The notes under the pieces were generated by a model. That model saw only the letters and a program-made list of their open reading frames with translations. It had not been told where the DNA came from and did no database searches. From assembly GCF_005222915.1 (NCBI RefSeq), contig NZ_STFX01000052.1, forward strand, positions 56,479-120,478: DNA of 64,000 nucleotides, written 5' to 3'. A program made the translations under genes and the position numbers. Shown here piece after piece: positions 24,568-32,396 of the stretch. This stretch comes from Rhizobium sp. FKL33 (GTDB lineage: Bacteria > Pseudomonadota > Alphaproteobacteria > Rhizobiales > Rhizobiaceae). Every line of letters starts with the position of its first letter. The stretch's first letter is position 1.

Positions 24568-26025
24568 ATGAACCAGCCGCTCCCCACCTGGACGATCACC
24601 CTCAAAGACGGCGTCGGCGTTGTTGCGAACGCCGATGTGCGACGTATGACGTCTTATGTGTTGCTCGAACAGGAAGACTGGTTTGAAGCCGAAATGGATT
24701 TCATCCGTGCGCTCGCCACTTCTGACATGCAAGCCCTGGACATCGGCGCCAATCACGGCGTCTATGCGCTGACGATTGCAAACCGGCTCACCTCAGGACA
24801 TGTCTGGGCCTTCGAGCCGACCTCTGCGCCGGGCGGAATGCTTGCGAAGAGCATCGCCGACAGCAGGCTCTCCGATCGCCTGACGCTTGTTGCGGCGGGC
24901 CTCTCCGATCGCGACGGCGAAGCCGACATTTCGATCTCCGGCAATAGCGAGACCAATTCGCTGCACACGCGGGGCCCCGCAGCCGAGCGCATCCGTCTCT
25001 ATGCGCTCGACGAATTCTGGCGCCGGGCGGGACTGGTCCCCGACATCGATTTCGTCAAGCTCGACGCCGAGGGGGAGGAAATCGCCATTCTCAAGGGTGG
25101 CGACGACTTTTTCCGCAGCCGCTCTCCCCTGCTCATGTTCGAATTGCGGCATGGCTCGGCTGTCAATCACGGGCTCATCGAAGCCGTGACCGGGCTGGGC
25201 TACGATCTCTATAGGCTGGTCCCCGGTCTCAATGCGCTCGCGTCCTATGATCCCCGGCACGCGGATGGATTTCTACTCAATCTTTTCGCCTGCAAACCGG
25301 ATCGGGCCCAACGCCTCGCCGCGCGCGGACTGCTCGTCGATCCAGAAGCGAACACTGATGCGCCGCGGCCGGATCTGCCTGAACTCCTTCTGCGCCAGCA
25401 CTGGGCGCAGCCCTTCCTCCCCACCTGGATCGACCGCCTGTCGACGCTCACCCCCGCCTACACCCAAGCTCTCGGCGCGGCTTTGGCAGCCTCGGAGACG
25501 GCCATTCCCGCAGCGACGCGCTACACACTGTTGATGACTGCGTTCCAGGCGATTTCGGACATCACCGAGAGCGGCAAGGGCGACCTTCACCATTGGACGC
25601 TTCGCGTCAGGCTCGCCGATATCTTCGGCGCGCGCGCCACCGCGCTTCAGATTGCCGGCAGGCTGATGGAGCTGAACGACGCCGCTTATCGGACGATCGA
25701 ATATCCGGTCCCGCCGCCCTCCTCGCGCTTCGACACGCGTCCATTCGGAGACGACTTTTCAGGCCTGAAAAGGATGATGCTTGAATATCATGAACTTAAT
25801 CTCAGCTTCTCCTCCTATTTCACCGCGCCGTCGCCGCGATTGGTGGAGATCCTCAAAACATCTGGACATGATCCGGAATTCGACCGCCGCTTCGGCCTGA
25901 TCGCCCGGCGCGCTGGGCGGGAAGCCAGCTACGCCGAGACGCACCCACTGTTTGCCTCCAGCTCCAGCCCCAATGCGGCGATCTGGCGGCAGATTTGCGC
26001 GGCGATCCACCGGGCGGCGTCATAG
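24568..26025 (+). CDS. FkbM family SAM-dependent methyltransferase with long C-terminal extension
   Basis: A 485-residue protein. The first ~225 residues are an FkbM-type methyltransferase: MQALDIGANHGVYAL (SAM motif I), VWAFEPTS (motif II acidic strand end), LSDRDGEADI, and DFVKLDAEGEEIAILKG (the DVEG-like motif typical of FkbM). FkbM enzymes O-methylate sugars or small metabolites. Residues about 230-485 have no family I recognise and contain no repeat or membrane segment. The start at 24568 (MNQPLPTWTITL) is preferred because upstream codons overlap a promoter-like AT-rich region. It stands alone; no glycosyltransferase genes adjoin it, so the target is unknown. Confidence 0.82.
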   Translation: MNQPLPTWTITLKDGVGVVANADVRRMTSYVLLEQEDWFEAEMDFIRALATSDMQALDIGANHGVYALTIANRLTSGHVWAFEPTSAPGGMLAKSIADSRLSDRLTLVAAGLSDRDGEADISISGNSETNSLHTRGPAAERIRLYALDEFWRRAGLVPDIDFVKLDAEGEEIAILKGGDDFFRSRSPLLMFELRHGSAVNHGLIEAVTGLGYDLYRLVPGLNALASYDPRHADGFLLNLFACKPDRAQRLAARGLLVDPEANTDAPRPDLPELLLRQHWAQPFLPTWIDRLSTLTPAYTQALGAALAASETAIPAATRYTLLMTAFQAISDITESGKGDLHHWTLRVRLADIFGARATALQIAGRLMELNDAAYRTIEYPVPPPSSRFDTRPFGDDFSGLKRMMLEYHELNLSFSSYFTAPSPRLVEILKTSGHDPEFDRRFGLIARRAGREASYAETHPLFASSSSPNAAIWRQICAAIHRAAS

Positions 26026-26326
26026 AATATCGGAGCTTCTCTTGTCTTTCCAGCAACAGGCTCATCTCCGGTGATGGTCAAATTCAACACATTCACTCGC
26101 CCGGAAAGTTGTTCGGCGCAGCGGCTATCACATCAGAGTAAATTCTCGAAAATCTCATCAGCGAGGCTTACGGCAATCACACAATCTCAACATTTTCAAA
26201 AACAGAAACAAGAATAAAAACACTGGATAGTTGCAACAATTAACCCATTGCCTCTTCATCGAATCCATTGACTCGATTTAGAAAATATTTGTAACTTCCC
26301 CTGCAGAAAATGAGGGGAAACAGCCT
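26026..26326. other. AT-rich intergenic region
   Basis: About 300 bases clearly richer in A and T than the surroundings, between the methyltransferase and the HdeA-like gene. No open frame, tRNA or strong hairpin stands out. The segment nearest the HdeA gene (26270-26326) ends in GAGGGGAAACAGCCT before the ATG, a good ribosome site, and must hold the promoter of the HdeA-VHL gene pair. Confidence 0.5.
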
Positions 26327-26620
26327 ATGAGAAAGACGATCGCATCTATCGGCTTCAGCATTCTTATGCTGTGCGCAACACAGTCACATGCCGAAGTTTT
26401 GGACATGTCCACGCTGAAATGCTCCGACACGGCCAGCTGGTCCGAAGATGAAGCCGGCTTGGTGATGTTCTGGATGCACGGCTATTACGGCGGCAAGGCG
26501 GGAGACACGCGGGTCGACTTCGATGCGATTACCGCCGTTGCTGCGAAACTCTCCGAAGCCTGCGCCGCCAATCCCGATATCGGGCTGATGACGGCCTTGA
26601 AGACGGTTGTCGGTGAATAA
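26327..26620 (+). CDS. HdeA/HdeB-family periplasmic acid-stress protein
   Basis: A 97-residue secreted protein. The signal peptide runs to about residue 22 (LCATQSHA). The mature part begins EVLDMSTLKCSD and ends SEACAANPDIGLM, giving the two cysteines that form the HdeA disulfide, with EDEAGLVMFWMHGYYGGKAG between them, a pattern typical of alphaproteobacterial HdeA-like proteins. HdeA proteins are acid-activated chaperones of the periplasm; in alphaproteobacteria the role is less certain. It is followed 39 bases later by the VHL-domain gene, probably in one transcript. Confidence 0.82.
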   Translation: MRKTIASIGFSILMLCATQSHAEVLDMSTLKCSDTASWSEDEAGLVMFWMHGYYGGKAGDTRVDFDAITAVAAKLSEACAANPDIGLMTALKTVVGE

Positions 26621-26659
26621 ACGCGACCGAGTTAACCTCAATCATATGGCAGGTGAAGC

Positions 26660-27073
26660 ATGCGCGCTATTTCCAGAGCGGCGGCTGTGATTCTTTTGGC
26701 GGCGACCTGCATCAGCAGCGTTGGACCGTTGGGTGCCACGATGGCGCAGGCTGCGGCGTGTGAGGAGGCTCATGACCCTTCTCCGAATTCAGACGCGGCG
26801 ACAGGCATCAATTTCCACAATGAAACGCCCTATGCCTTCCGGGTGTTCTGGATCGATTTCGATGGCTTCCTGAAGGAATATGGTCTGGTTCAACCGGGCG
26901 AAACTGCGAGCTTCAACACCTTCATCGGACATAAATGGATGGTCGAGCTCTACGCGTCGGAAGAACGTACGGAGTGCTTCGGACCGGTTGTTCCCCGGGA
27001 CAACGAGAGCTGCGAAGCGCGTATTTTGTGGGATGACGGCATCGGCATCGACGCCGGCTACTGCGATTTCTGA
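26660..27073 (+). CDS. Secreted VHL beta-domain protein
   Basis: A 137-residue exported protein. Signal peptide about 1-31 (ending TMAQA). Residues about 48-97 match the beta domain of the von Hippel-Lindau protein without gaps: INFHNETPYAFRVFWIDFDG, then Y74, PGE, and TFIGHKWMVEL. Residues equivalent to the human hydroxyproline-pocket set (Trp88, Tyr98, Ser111, His115, Trp117) are Trp64, Tyr74, Thr87, His91 and Trp93. The alpha domain that binds elongin is absent. Four cysteines (34, and three near the C-terminus) suggest disulfides. A bacterial function is unknown; binding of hydroxyproline- or proline-containing ligands outside the cytoplasm is a reasonable inference. Confidence 0.85.
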   Translation: MRAISRAAAVILLAATCISSVGPLGATMAQAAACEEAHDPSPNSDAATGINFHNETPYAFRVFWIDFDGFLKEYGLVQPGETASFNTFIGHKWMVELYASEERTECFGPVVPRDNESCEARILWDDGIGIDAGYCDF

Positions 27074-27108
27074 CAGGCTAGGTTCCGGCGGCCGCCCGTC
27101 CGACCCAA

Positions 27109-27918
27109 TCAGAGACCTTTCGCCGAGAGCGTTTCCCGGCGTTCCGACAATTTCAGAAAGCGATAGCCTTTGGCTTTCAGCGCCAGCACACCCTTGACCA
27201 CGCCCTCACCGGCCGCATGGGTCGGCTGGTTGATATGGGCGATGATCACATCGCCGTCGCGGGCCGAGGCGAAATGCTTGGCGGTCACCGATGCGCCGAG
27301 CAATGAGCCGCCGTCGCCATTGACCGAATAGCCGGCGATCTCGAAGCCCATTGCCTGGATTTGCTGGATGGATGTCCTGGTGTATTTGGCGGTGGCGCCG
27401 CGAAACCAGGTCGACCGCTTGCCGGTCGCTTTCACGATCGCCTCGGCGCCGGCCTCCACCTCGCGCGCCACCGCTTCCGGCGAACCGGCGGCCGCGATGC
27501 CATAGATGCTGGCGGGCCGATCGACCGCCGGTACATGGTTTTCGCCATGGTTCTCGATCTCGAACAGCTCGGGATGCGCCATCATTTTTGCCAACGGCTC
27601 GGGATTGCGCTTCAGCCAGCGGGCGGTGACGAAGATCGTCGCAGGAATCTGATTGTCGATCAGCATGTCGAGAATGCGGGCGTCGGTCTGGCCCATGCAG
27701 GCGTCGAAGGTCAGCGCCACCGCCGGCCCCTCACCCGGGATCTTGGCCATCACCAGCTTCGGCTCGAGGAGACGCGGGCCCTGTGTCTTGGCCGCAATGG
27801 CTGAAAGCGGCTTTACCGGCGTCGTCGGCGCCTCCGGCGTTCCGGCAAGAGCGGGCTGAGCCGCAAGCAGCGAAAACGCCAGCAGGCCGCGCGCCATCGA
27901 AATCGCCATGTCACTCAT
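27109..27918 (-). CDS. Polysaccharide deacetylase (NodB homology) family protein, exported
   Basis: A 269-residue secreted carbohydrate-esterase-4-like protein. The signal peptide runs to about residue 26 (AAQPALAG). NodB motif 1 reads ALTFDACMGQTD, where the usual metal-binding second Asp of TFDD is Ala. Motif 2 is ENHGENHVPA (HxxxH). Motif 3 is WFRGATAKYT (R-x-x-x-x-x-Y instead of RxPY). Motif 4/5 may be DGDVIIAHINQP. This variant is recurrent in bacteria, so it may be a distinct active subgroup with altered metal binding. Met4 (27909) is an alternative start with better ribosome-site spacing. It converges with the VHL gene. Confidence 0.85.
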   Translation of the reverse strand: MSDMAISMARGLLAFSLLAAQPALAGTPEAPTTPVKPLSAIAAKTQGPRLLEPKLVMAKIPGEGPAVALTFDACMGQTDARILDMLIDNQIPATIFVTARWLKRNPEPLAKMMAHPELFEIENHGENHVPAVDRPASIYGIAAAGSPEAVAREVEAGAEAIVKATGKRSTWFRGATAKYTRTSIQQIQAMGFEIAGYSVNGDGGSLLGASVTAKHFASARDGDVIIAHINQPTHAAGEGVVKGVLALKAKGYRFLKLSERRETLSAKGL

Positions 27919-28031
27919 TCCTCTTGGTCCAGGGTCACGCCGGCAGCCCCGCGCTTGAAGTCGGGGGCGCGCGGCTTTATCTCTGACGCGAACGATTCAA
28001 ACAATCGGTTAATTCAAAAAGAGAGTGTGCC

Positions 28032-30128
28032 TTGCCCGCCTTCAAAAATCTGCCGGAACCGCCCAGAGCCGCAAAGAAGCCCGTGACCGATACAAGGCAC
28101 GGCGTCACGCGGACGGATGATTACGCCTGGCTCAGGGCGGAAAATTGGCAGGCGATGTTCAAGGACACCTCGATTCTCGACGCCGAGATCCGCGCCTATC
28201 TCGAGGCGGAAAACGCCTATCAGGACGCCGCGATGTCCGATACGGCCGATCTGCGCAAGAAACTGTTCGACGAAATGAAGGCCCGCATCAAGGAGGATGA
28301 TTCCTCCGTGCCGATGAAGGACGGCCCTTTCGCCTATGGCACGCTTTATGTGAAGGGCGGCGAGCACGCCCATTATTTCCGCACCAAGCGCGACAAGGAT
28401 GGCCTCAAGGAAATCCTGCTCAATGGCGATCGCGAAGCCGAGGGCAAGGCCTATTGCCGCTTCTCCGGCCTCGATCATGCGCCAGGCCATGACAAGGGCA
28501 TCTGGGGCTTCGACGACAAGGGCTCGGAATATTTCACCCTGAAGATCCGCGACTTCAAGACCGGCAAGGACCTCGCCGATCTCATCGAGAACACCGGCGG
28601 CGGCGGCGTCTGGGCGCCGGATGGCAAGAGCTTCTTCTATACGCAGCTCGACGAGAACCACCGCCCGTCCAAGGTCTTCCACCACGTTCTCGGCCAGCCG
28701 CAATCCTCGGACCGGCTGGTCTATGAGGAACGCGATCCCGGCTTTTTCATGGGTGTAGGCGGCTCGATGCTCAACGACTTCGTCTTCGTCGACATCCACG
28801 ACCACGAGACCTCGGAATATCGCCTCCTGTCGACCAAGAACCTCTCCGCCGAACCCATGCTGGTGGCCGAGCGCGTCGAGGGCGTCGAATATTCGATGAG
28901 CGAAGGCGGCGACGTCTTCTACATCCTCACCAATGACGGCGACGCCAAGGATTTCAAGATCATGCAGGCGCCGGTGAATGCGCCGGGCAAGGAAAACTGG
29001 ACCGAGGTCGTGGCGCATCGCCCGGGCACGCTGATCCTGTCGGTGGAAGCCTATAAGGGCCATCTCGTCTGGATGGAGCGGCATGAGGGCTTGCCGCGCA
29101 TCATGATCCGCGACCGCGTGAGCGGCGAGGATCATTCGATCGCATTCGCCGAGGAAGCCTATTCGCTCGGCCTGATCGGCGCGATGGAATATGACACGGA
29201 CTGGATCCGCTTTTCCTATTCCTCGATGACCACGCCGTCGCAACTGTTCGACTACAATCTCAAGACCCGCGAGCGGGTGCTGCTCAAGACGCAGGAAGTG
29301 CCCTCGGGCCACAAGATCGACGATTACGTCACCCGCCGCGTCTTCGCGCCGACGGCCGATGGCGAGAAAGTGCCGGTCACGCTGCTCTATCGCAAGAACA
29401 CCAAGCTCGACGGCGGCGCGCCCTGCCTGCTCTATGGCTATGGCGCCTATGGCATCTCCATTCCCGCCTCGTTCAACACCAACTGCCTGTCGCTGGTGAA
29501 CCGAGGCTTCATCTACGCCATCGCCCATGTGCGCGGCGGCAAAGACAAGGGCTTCGCCTGGTATGAGAATGGCAAGATGGAGAACAAGAAGAACACCTTC
29601 TCCGACTTCATCGCCGCCGCCGATTTCCTCGTGCGCCAGCAATATACCTCCTTCGACCGCATCGTCGCCGAAGGCGGCTCCGCCGGCGGCATGCTGATGG
29701 GCGCGATCGTCAACATGGCCCCGGAAATGTTTGCGGGCGTCATCGCCGCCGTGCCCTTTGTCGACGTGCTCAACACCATGCTCGACGACACGCTGCCGCT
29801 GACGCCGCCGGAATGGCCGGAATGGGGCAACCCGATCGACAGCAAGGAGGAATATGACTACATCGCCTCCTACTCGCCCTATGACAATGTCGGCCCGAAA
29901 GCCTATCCGCCGATCCTGGCGCTCTCCGGTCTCACCGATCCGCGCGTGACCTATTGGGAGCCGACCAAATGGGTGGCGAAGCTGCGCGATCACACCACCT
30001 CCAAGAACCCGGTTCTGCTGAAAACCAATATGGGCGCCGGCCATGGCGGGGCGTCAGGCCGTTTCCAGCGGTTGGAAGAAGTCGCCTATGAATACGCCTT
30101 CGCTTTGAAGGTTGTCGGCAAGGACTGA
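28032..30128 (+). CDS. ptrB: Oligopeptidase B (protease II), S9 prolyl oligopeptidase family
   Basis: A 698-residue cytosolic serine peptidase that cuts short peptides after basic residues. The N-terminal part (about 70-400) is the beta-propeller. The C-terminal alpha/beta-hydrolase domain has the nucleophile in EGGSAGGMLMG, a region MAPEMFAGVIAAVPFVDVL with TMLDDTLPLTPPEWPEWGNP typical of oligopeptidase B, the acid in LSGLTDPRV and the catalytic His in MGAGHGGASGR. The start is a TTG (28032) preceded by AGAGAG. No secretion signal. A clear terminator follows. Confidence 0.93.
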   Translation: MPAFKNLPEPPRAAKKPVTDTRHGVTRTDDYAWLRAENWQAMFKDTSILDAEIRAYLEAENAYQDAAMSDTADLRKKLFDEMKARIKEDDSSVPMKDGPFAYGTLYVKGGEHAHYFRTKRDKDGLKEILLNGDREAEGKAYCRFSGLDHAPGHDKGIWGFDDKGSEYFTLKIRDFKTGKDLADLIENTGGGGVWAPDGKSFFYTQLDENHRPSKVFHHVLGQPQSSDRLVYEERDPGFFMGVGGSMLNDFVFVDIHDHETSEYRLLSTKNLSAEPMLVAERVEGVEYSMSEGGDVFYILTNDGDAKDFKIMQAPVNAPGKENWTEVVAHRPGTLILSVEAYKGHLVWMERHEGLPRIMIRDRVSGEDHSIAFAEEAYSLGLIGAMEYDTDWIRFSYSSMTTPSQLFDYNLKTRERVLLKTQEVPSGHKIDDYVTRRVFAPTADGEKVPVTLLYRKNTKLDGGAPCLLYGYGAYGISIPASFNTNCLSLVNRGFIYAIAHVRGGKDKGFAWYENGKMENKKNTFSDFIAAADFLVRQQYTSFDRIVAEGGSAGGMLMGAIVNMAPEMFAGVIAAVPFVDVLNTMLDDTLPLTPPEWPEWGNPIDSKEEYDYIASYSPYDNVGPKAYPPILALSGLTDPRVTYWEPTKWVAKLRDHTTSKNPVLLKTNMGAGHGGASGRFQRLEEVAYEYAFALKVVGKD

Positions 30129-30157
30129 TCGGCAGAGACTTTCGGGACATGTGCGAA

Positions 30158-30182
30158 CGGGCCGGCGACGGCCCGTTTTTCG
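30158..30182 (+). terminator. Rho-independent terminator after oligopeptidase B
   Basis: Perfect 7-bp stem ACGGGCC/GGCCCGT with loop GGCGAC, followed by TTTTT, 30 bases after the ptrB stop. Confidence 0.85.
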
Positions 30183-30239
30183 TTTCCGCGGGTGCGGACA
30201 TCCACGCTTCGCAACCTATATTATATTTTTATAATCATT

Positions 30240-30262
30240 AACCTGACAATAACAATCAGGTT
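30240..30262. promoter_or_regulatory. Inverted repeat upstream of the TadG-like gene
   Basis: AACCTGA-N9-TCAGGTT is a perfect 7-bp dyad in an AT-rich spacer 42 bases before the start codon of the vWA protein. It could be an operator; the regulator is unknown. The flanking TATATTATATTTTTATAAT stretch provides several possible -10 sites. Confidence 0.4.
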
Positions 30263-30303
30263 GTACAATCAAAAGATAAGCAATTTATAATTTAGAGATA
30301 CCC

Positions 30304-31425
30304 ATGCGACCACCCTGTTTTTGCATATTGAAGAGGGCGCTGCTCTATCTGCTTCGCGACCGGAGCGGAAACATCGCCCTCACCTTCGCCTTGATCATGA
30401 CGCCGCTTCTGGTCGCGGTCGGCTGCAGCCTTGATTATGTCCGGGCGATGAACGTCCGGACAAAGCTGCAGAACGATCTCGACGCCGCGCTGATCGCGGC
30501 CATCAAGGACATCGACACCAAGAACGAAACCGAGCTGAAAACCTCGGTCATCAACTGGATGACCGTCCTGCAAGGCAGCGCCAACGCCTACAGTCTCTCC
30601 GCGGAAGACATCGATCTCGACACGTCGTCATCGACCATCAAGGCCACGGTGCGCGGCGGCGTGCCCACCAGTTTCCTCAAGATGGCCGGCATCGACCGGG
30701 TCAACGTCGCGGCAGTCAGCGCCGTGCTCGGCGGAACCGCCGTCACCACCAAGAGCCCGCTGTCGCTCTATCTGGTTCTCGACCAGTCCGGGTCGATGGA
30801 TGAAAACACCAATTCCACCTACACCACCACCTGCAGCTTCGGCTGGTGGACCTATCAGTGCACCCTCACCTATACGAAGATCGCCGCACTGAAGCTGGCG
30901 GTCGCCAGCTTGATGACGCAGCTCAGCACGGTGGATCCCGAGACGAAATATGTCCGCACCGGCGCCGTCTCCTACAACTCGCAAATGCGCGGCTATTCGG
31001 ATCTCGCCTGGGGCACGTCGGCGGCGCTGACCTTCGTCAACGCGCTGGATGCGACCGGCGGCACCTCCTCAACAGACGCTTTCGCCAAAGCCTATGCCGC
31101 CGTCAGCGCCACGACGGAAGCGACGATCCACAAGCAGAAGAACGGCGGCAACCCGTCGCGCTATATCGTCTTCATGACCGACGGCGACAACAACAATAGC
31201 TCGGACGACACCGCCACCAAGCAATATTGCGACAAAGCCAAGGCGGCGGGCGTGGTGATCTACACCATCGCGCTGATGGCCCCGGCGAAAGGCCAGGCGC
31301 TGCTGAGATATTGCGCCTCGAGCACCGACACCTACTTCACGACCGACACCGCCAGCGGATTGGTCGCCGCCTTCCAGTCGATCGGCGAAAGCTCGTCCAA
31401 GACAATGTTGCGGCTGACGCAGTGA
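30304..31425 (+). CDS. TadG-like pilus-assembly protein with vWA domain
   Basis: A 373-residue protein of the TadE/TadG type. The N-terminus has RDRSGNIALTFALIMTPLLVAVGCSLDYVRAM, the TadE-like membrane anchor with a 'GNIALxFAL' motif. From about 155 a von Willebrand factor A domain follows, with the MIDAS motif DQSGSMDE and later VFMTDGDNNNSS. Such proteins sit in the inner membrane facing the periplasm and assist Flp/Tad pilus assembly or attachment. The rest of a tad locus is not adjacent, so this is an orphan copy, a common state in rhizobia. A CGWW-free Cys-containing loop (TTCSFGWWTYQCTLTYTK) may form a disulfide. Confidence 0.88.
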   Translation: MRPPCFCILKRALLYLLRDRSGNIALTFALIMTPLLVAVGCSLDYVRAMNVRTKLQNDLDAALIAAIKDIDTKNETELKTSVINWMTVLQGSANAYSLSAEDIDLDTSSSTIKATVRGGVPTSFLKMAGIDRVNVAAVSAVLGGTAVTTKSPLSLYLVLDQSGSMDENTNSTYTTTCSFGWWTYQCTLTYTKIAALKLAVASLMTQLSTVDPETKYVRTGAVSYNSQMRGYSDLAWGTSAALTFVNALDATGGTSSTDAFAKAYAAVSATTEATIHKQKNGGNPSRYIVFMTDGDNNNSSDDTATKQYCDKAKAAGVVIYTIALMAPAKGQALLRYCASSTDTYFTTDTASGLVAAFQSIGESSSKTMLRLTQ

Positions 31426-31464
31426 AAAGGATTTGGCGAGAGGCGATCTTGGCTTTTCATCGTG

Positions 31465-31992
31465 TTAGAGTAGACCTTTGGCGCGCAGGTCAGGCGCGAA
31501 GATCGCCAGCGGCATGACCAGAGTATGAGGCTTGTCCTTAAGCGGCTCCGCCCCGAACGAAGCGTACCAATCGGCGGCGCGGGCTCCTTTTGCGTCGATG
31601 ATCAGCAGAACGCCGCCGCTTTCATTGGCGATCCGCAAACAGCGCAAGGCCGCAGCGGCCAGCAATTGTCCTCCCAGCCCTCGCCCCGCCACGGATAAAT
31701 CCGTCGCTAGACGGGCAAGCCGGAAGCCGGGAACGTCATGCCGCGCCAGTCCCTTCGTCATCGATCGCGGCGCGGCTTCATGGACGACTGAAGCAGGCGC
31801 GATGGTGTAAAACCCGAGGACGCGGTTGGGAGAAGAATTGTCAACTGCGCAGAAGGTCTTGGCGGCGTTCTGTTCGTGTCCTTGTCGGGCAAAGCGCTGC
31901 AGAAATTCGTTCATCTGCGCGTCGCCACAATCGAAAGACGCCCGGTCATGAGTTTTGCGTATCGCCTCCTCACGCCAGGACGGTATGCTCAT
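31465..31992 (-). CDS. tacT: GNAT-family toxin of a TacA-TacT type toxin-antitoxin pair
   Basis: A 175-residue acetyltransferase toxin. In characterised TacT/AtaT systems such toxins acetylate the amino acid on charged tRNA and stop translation. Segments are DCGDAQMNEFLQRFARQGHEQN near the N-terminus, typical of this toxin group, VAGRGLGGQLLAAAALRCL (acetyl-CoA loop), LLIIDAKGARAADWYASFGAEPL with the catalytic-region Tyr, and HTLVMPLA. Its start overlaps the antitoxin stop by 4 bases. Order is antitoxin first, as usual for DUF1778-GNAT pairs. Confidence 0.9.
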   Translation of the reverse strand: MSIPSWREEAIRKTHDRASFDCGDAQMNEFLQRFARQGHEQNAAKTFCAVDNSSPNRVLGFYTIAPASVVHEAAPRSMTKGLARHDVPGFRLARLATDLSVAGRGLGGQLLAAAALRCLRIANESGGVLLIIDAKGARAADWYASFGAEPLKDKPHTLVMPLAIFAPDLRAKGLL

Positions 31993-32267
31993 AGACTGTC
32001 CGGCAGAGCGTCGATTGCGGCCCGCAGTTTGGCGTTGGGCTTTGGCGGGTTTTCCAAGAGGTTGAGGATGCGCAGATAATCGCGCTCTGAGGCCTTGACG
32101 GCCTCCGCGTCCGCGATCACCGCTTCCGCTTCCCTGAGCGCAGACTGCGTCACGAAGTTAGTGAGGTCGGTATTGCGCAGAGAAGCCGCCCGCAACAATT
32201 TGGACTTTGTCTCTGCTGCGACCCGCAAGCTCATCCGCTCATTGTCTTCGACTGCTGCTCTCGGCAT
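31989..32267 (-). CDS. tacA: DUF1778 (TacA-type) antitoxin
   Basis: A 92-residue ribbon-helix-helix antitoxin. The N-terminal NERMSLRVAAETKSKLLRAASLRNTDLTNFVTQSALREAE is a DUF1778 signature; the C-terminal tail (LLENPPKPNAKLRAAIDALP) is the toxin-wrapping part seen in TacA proteins. It likely represses its own promoter together with TacT. The ribosome site CCGGAGGCG is well placed before the ATG at 32267. Confidence 0.9.
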   Translation of the reverse strand: MPRAAVEDNERMSLRVAAETKSKLLRAASLRNTDLTNFVTQSALREAEAVIADAEAVKASERDYLRILNLLENPPKPNAKLRAAIDALPDSL

Positions 32268-32290
32268 GGACGCCTCCGGTTGCGCGGATC

Positions 32291-32332
32291 ACACTTTAGG
32301 CAAGCGCGCGCGCTGCGTCAATCGTACACTTT
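32291..32332 (-). promoter_or_regulatory. Promoter and direct repeats of the tacA-tacT operon
   Basis: On the minus strand TTGACG (complement of 32316-32321) and TAAAGT (complement of 32293-32298) are spaced by exactly 17 bases, a good sigma70-type promoter. Two identical 7-mers, AAAGTGT on the minus strand (32291-32297 and 32326-32332), bracket the core promoter 35 bases apart, with GCGCGCGC between. They are candidate binding sites for the TacA ribbon-helix-helix repressor. Confidence 0.6.
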
Positions 32333-32396
32333 CAATGCGTACCCGGAGACTGCGTGGCTGTGCGTTGGCGCTGTAGCCTGAACTACCCCGGCCCGT

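Noticed and set aside
28014..30044. 676-codon open frame antisense to oligopeptidase B
   Set aside because: Same reason; the sense frame has the catalytic triad of a known family.
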